Shown one piece after another: positions 6,866 to 7,885 of a stretch of 7,885 bases of DNA. Position 1 is the first letter of the stretch; every line of letters begins with the position of its first letter. Both the position numbers and the translations under genes were made by a program. The notes beneath the pieces are model-generated. The model worked only from the letters and a program-made list of their open reading frames with translations, did no database searches and had not been told where the DNA came from. The DNA is from Helicobacteraceae bacterium (GTDB taxonomy: Bacteria; Campylobacterota; Campylobacteria; Campylobacterales; Sulfurimonadaceae): contig WFMO01000103.1 of the NCBI GenBank assembly GCA_015489055.1, forward strand, positions 1 to 7,885, given 5' to 3'.

Positions 6866-7368
6866 AAAGAAGTGCATTTACTCTTATAGAGTTATTGATC
6901 TCAATTGCAATACTATCTATTTTGATGCTTTTTTTATATAAAAGTTATGCGGACTTAAACAAAACAAATAAATTCTATGATAAAGAAGTGAATAAATTAC
7001 GCATTGATTCGCTGATTAAAGAAACATTTTACTTAGATCTAACGCTCGCTTCAAAAAAAAGTATTGTCATATTACATGAAAATGCAAATTTTGATTTTGT
7101 ATCTTTTTCTACTATACACTCTTTACATAGGCTTATTAAGCCTTATGTTGCCTATATTGTCAAAAATGGTTTTCTTTACAGACTAGAATCCAATAAGCAA
7201 ATAGATTCTCCACAGATTTCCAAGGAGCGGCAATTTATTGTTGACAAAATTGGACAGGTAAATAAATTTAAGCTTTTTGGTTCAAAAGATTCTAAATCTA
7301 TCTTTATACTAGAAGTTCACTTAAAAAAACAGCCCTATATAGTGTTAAAAATAAAAGTTTTGAACTAA
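6862..7368 (+). CDS. gspJ: GspJ-like minor pseudopilin
   Basis: The 168-residue product starts MKRSA|FTLIELLISIAILSIL, a short class III prepilin leader with Ala at -1 and Glu at +5, followed by the membrane/filament helix (to about residue 26). The globular domain has a helix with KFYDKEVNKLRIDSLIKETFYLDL, then SFSTIHSLHR (81-90), PYVAYIVKNGFLYRLES (94-110) and later strands FKLFGSKDS and SIFILEVHL. The pattern of a phenylalanine-rich strand, then P-x-V-A-Y and L-x-R is typical of GspJ, a component of the I-J-K tip. ATG 6862 overlaps the previous stop, and there is no strong ribosome site of its own, so translation probably depends on coupling. It is the last gene of the + strand run. Confidence 0.75.
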   Translation: MKRSAFTLIELLISIAILSILMLFLYKSYADLNKTNKFYDKEVNKLRIDSLIKETFYLDLTLASKKSIVILHENANFDFVSFSTIHSLHRLIKPYVAYIVKNGFLYRLESNKQIDSPQISKERQFIVDKIGQVNKFKLFGSKDSKSIFILEVHLKKQPYIVLKIKVLN

Positions 7369-7390
7369 TTTCTATAGTTAGCCAAAACAG

Positions 7391-7413
7391 AGACAAGATC
7401 CATCTAGTTGTCT
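7391..7413 (-). terminator. Weak candidate terminator hairpin for the barrel gene
   Basis: AGACAA (7391-7396) pairs with TTGTCT (7408-7413); GA/TC pairing can extend it past a 3-nt bulge. Read on the - strand the stem is followed by CTGTTTTGG, a short T4 run. The stem is short and not GC-rich, so this is only a candidate. Confidence 0.25.
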
Positions 7414-7464
7414 TAGGATAGTATATTTAAATATTATCATTGACTACCTATATACTGCTCACGG

Positions 7465-7500
7465 ATAATCCTGAAAAATTGGTTTTTAAGGCAAGATTAT
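7465..7500. terminator. Weak candidate bidirectional terminator hairpin
   Basis: CCTGAAAAA (7470-7478) pairs with TTTTTAAGG (7483-7491) around the loop TTGG with one G-A mismatch. An outer stem ATAAT (7465-7469) / ATTAT (7496-7500) extends it past a 4-nt bulge. It lies between two convergent genes, where a shared terminator would be expected. It is AT-rich and has no clean U-tract on either side. Confidence 0.3.
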
Positions 7501-7509
7501 ATCATATTA

Positions 7510-7885
7510 TTAATAGTTGTAGATTAATCCGATAGAACCGATACTTTGTATGGTTGTCGAACGCGGTTCGTAATATCCATTTATAATATTAGATGCACTA
7601 ATATGCCATCGTTGATATGTATATGATATCTGCATCGATAAATGGGTTGTGAAACTATGTGTATATGGCACGCTAAACGCATAGCCGTAAGTATTGCCAA
7701 GGGTAAAATTGTTGTTGAGTGCTTGCTTGGATGCAGATGATTTCATAGTAGGATTTATAGCTAAATCATAACTTGCAGTTAGACCTAGGTCATCTCTTTT
7801 GCTTAAGTGAGTATCTAAACCTATCTTGATATCTCCATATGCCCATTGGTATTTTTCATCTTGTGAAGAACTTAGTTTTCTATCC
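7510..7885 (-). CDS. C-terminal part of an outer-membrane beta-barrel protein (5' end outside window)
   Basis: The - strand frame is open from the right edge to TAA at 7512-7510, giving at least 124 residues. The ATG at 7746 is internal, since the frame continues upstream without a stop. The sequence alternates aromatic/hydrophobic and polar residues in strand-sized blocks: YQWAYGDIKIGLDTHLS, DLGLTASYDLAIN, YGYAFSVPYTHSF, LSMQISYTYQRWHISAS and a last strand, TIQSIGSIGLIYNY. It ends in an aromatic residue (Tyr), as a BAM-recognised beta-signal does. This is the look of a transmembrane beta-barrel C-terminus in the outer membrane. I cannot assign the family; an omptin-like protease, a porin-like protein or an autotransporter barrel are all possible. 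It converges on the T2SS operon from a separate transcript, so a functional link is not implied. Signal peptide and promoter would lie right of the window. Confidence 0.65.
   Translation of the reverse strand, partial: DRKLSSSQDEKYQWAYGDIKIGLDTHLSKRDDLGLTASYDLAINPTMKSSASKQALNNNFTLGNTYGYAFSVPYTHSFTTHLSMQISYTYQRWHISASNIINGYYEPRSTTIQSIGSIGLIYNY

Larger units (their letters stand above)
7369..7509. other. Convergent intergenic space, no gene seen
   Basis: 141 nt separate gspJ from the end of the - strand barrel gene. I see no open frame of note. It holds the weak hairpins listed separately and a 12-bp AT palindrome, ATATTTAAATAT, at 7423-7434. Because the flanking genes converge, termination is the expected role and no promoter is needed. 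Confidence 0.7.

Noticed and set aside
3118..7368. A type IV pilus (PilQ/PilB) locus instead of a T2SS
   Set aside because: The PDZ-bearing GspC, the GspL/GspM pair, the GspK HHH motif and the N0-N3 secretin together fit T2SS; no PilM, PilN, PilO or PilT signature is seen.
1..7885. CRISPR array, tRNA or rRNA genes, insertion sequences, toxin-antitoxin or defence genes
   Set aside because: I saw no regularly spaced repeats, no transposase motifs and no tRNA-like cloverleaf; almost all of the sequence is explained by the T2SS genes.

Overview
The window holds most of a type II secretion system (T2SS) operon, read on the + strand from the left edge to about 7368. The far right holds the end of an unrelated-looking outer-membrane beta-barrel gene on the - strand. 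The DNA is visibly AT-rich. Both pseudopilins carry the K/R-x-A|FTLIE type of prepilin cleavage site, with Ala rather than Gly at -1. From that and the look of the proteins I infer a Campylobacterota (former Epsilonproteobacteria) host, perhaps a free-living Sulfurimonas-like lineage. No rRNA or other marker is present to prove this.

Layout: the C-terminal part of a GspK-like minor pseudopilin, open at the left edge (to 512); gspL (from a TTG at 496); gspM (1425-1823); a small GspN-like gene (1817-2347); gspC with a PDZ domain (from 2331); the secretin gspD (3118-4974); the ATPase gspE (4990-6486); a GspI-like pseudopilin (from a TTG at 6476); and gspJ (6862-7368). Every junction overlaps by 4-17 nt except D/E, which has a 15-nt gap. 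This points to one transcription unit with translational coupling and a promoter left of the window.

Together the genes supply the secretin channel (D), its inner-membrane connector (C), the ATPase (E), its assembly-platform anchors (L, M), an accessory membrane protein (N-like) and three minor pseudopilins of the tip complex (I, J, K). The platform protein GspF, the major pseudopilin GspG, GspH and the prepilin peptidase GspO are not seen here and must lie elsewhere if the machine works. The order K-L-M-N-C-D-E-I-J is a rearrangement of the textbook C-to-N order.

The 141-nt space between gspJ and the convergent barrel gene (7369-7509) holds no gene, only weak AT-rich hairpins that may terminate transcription. 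The window is best read as a divergent version of a known machine, not a wholly new system. The points most worth a second look are the permuted gene set, a perfect 14-bp inverted repeat just inside gspL, the small GspN-like protein, and a secretin with no lipobox and a strongly basic tail.
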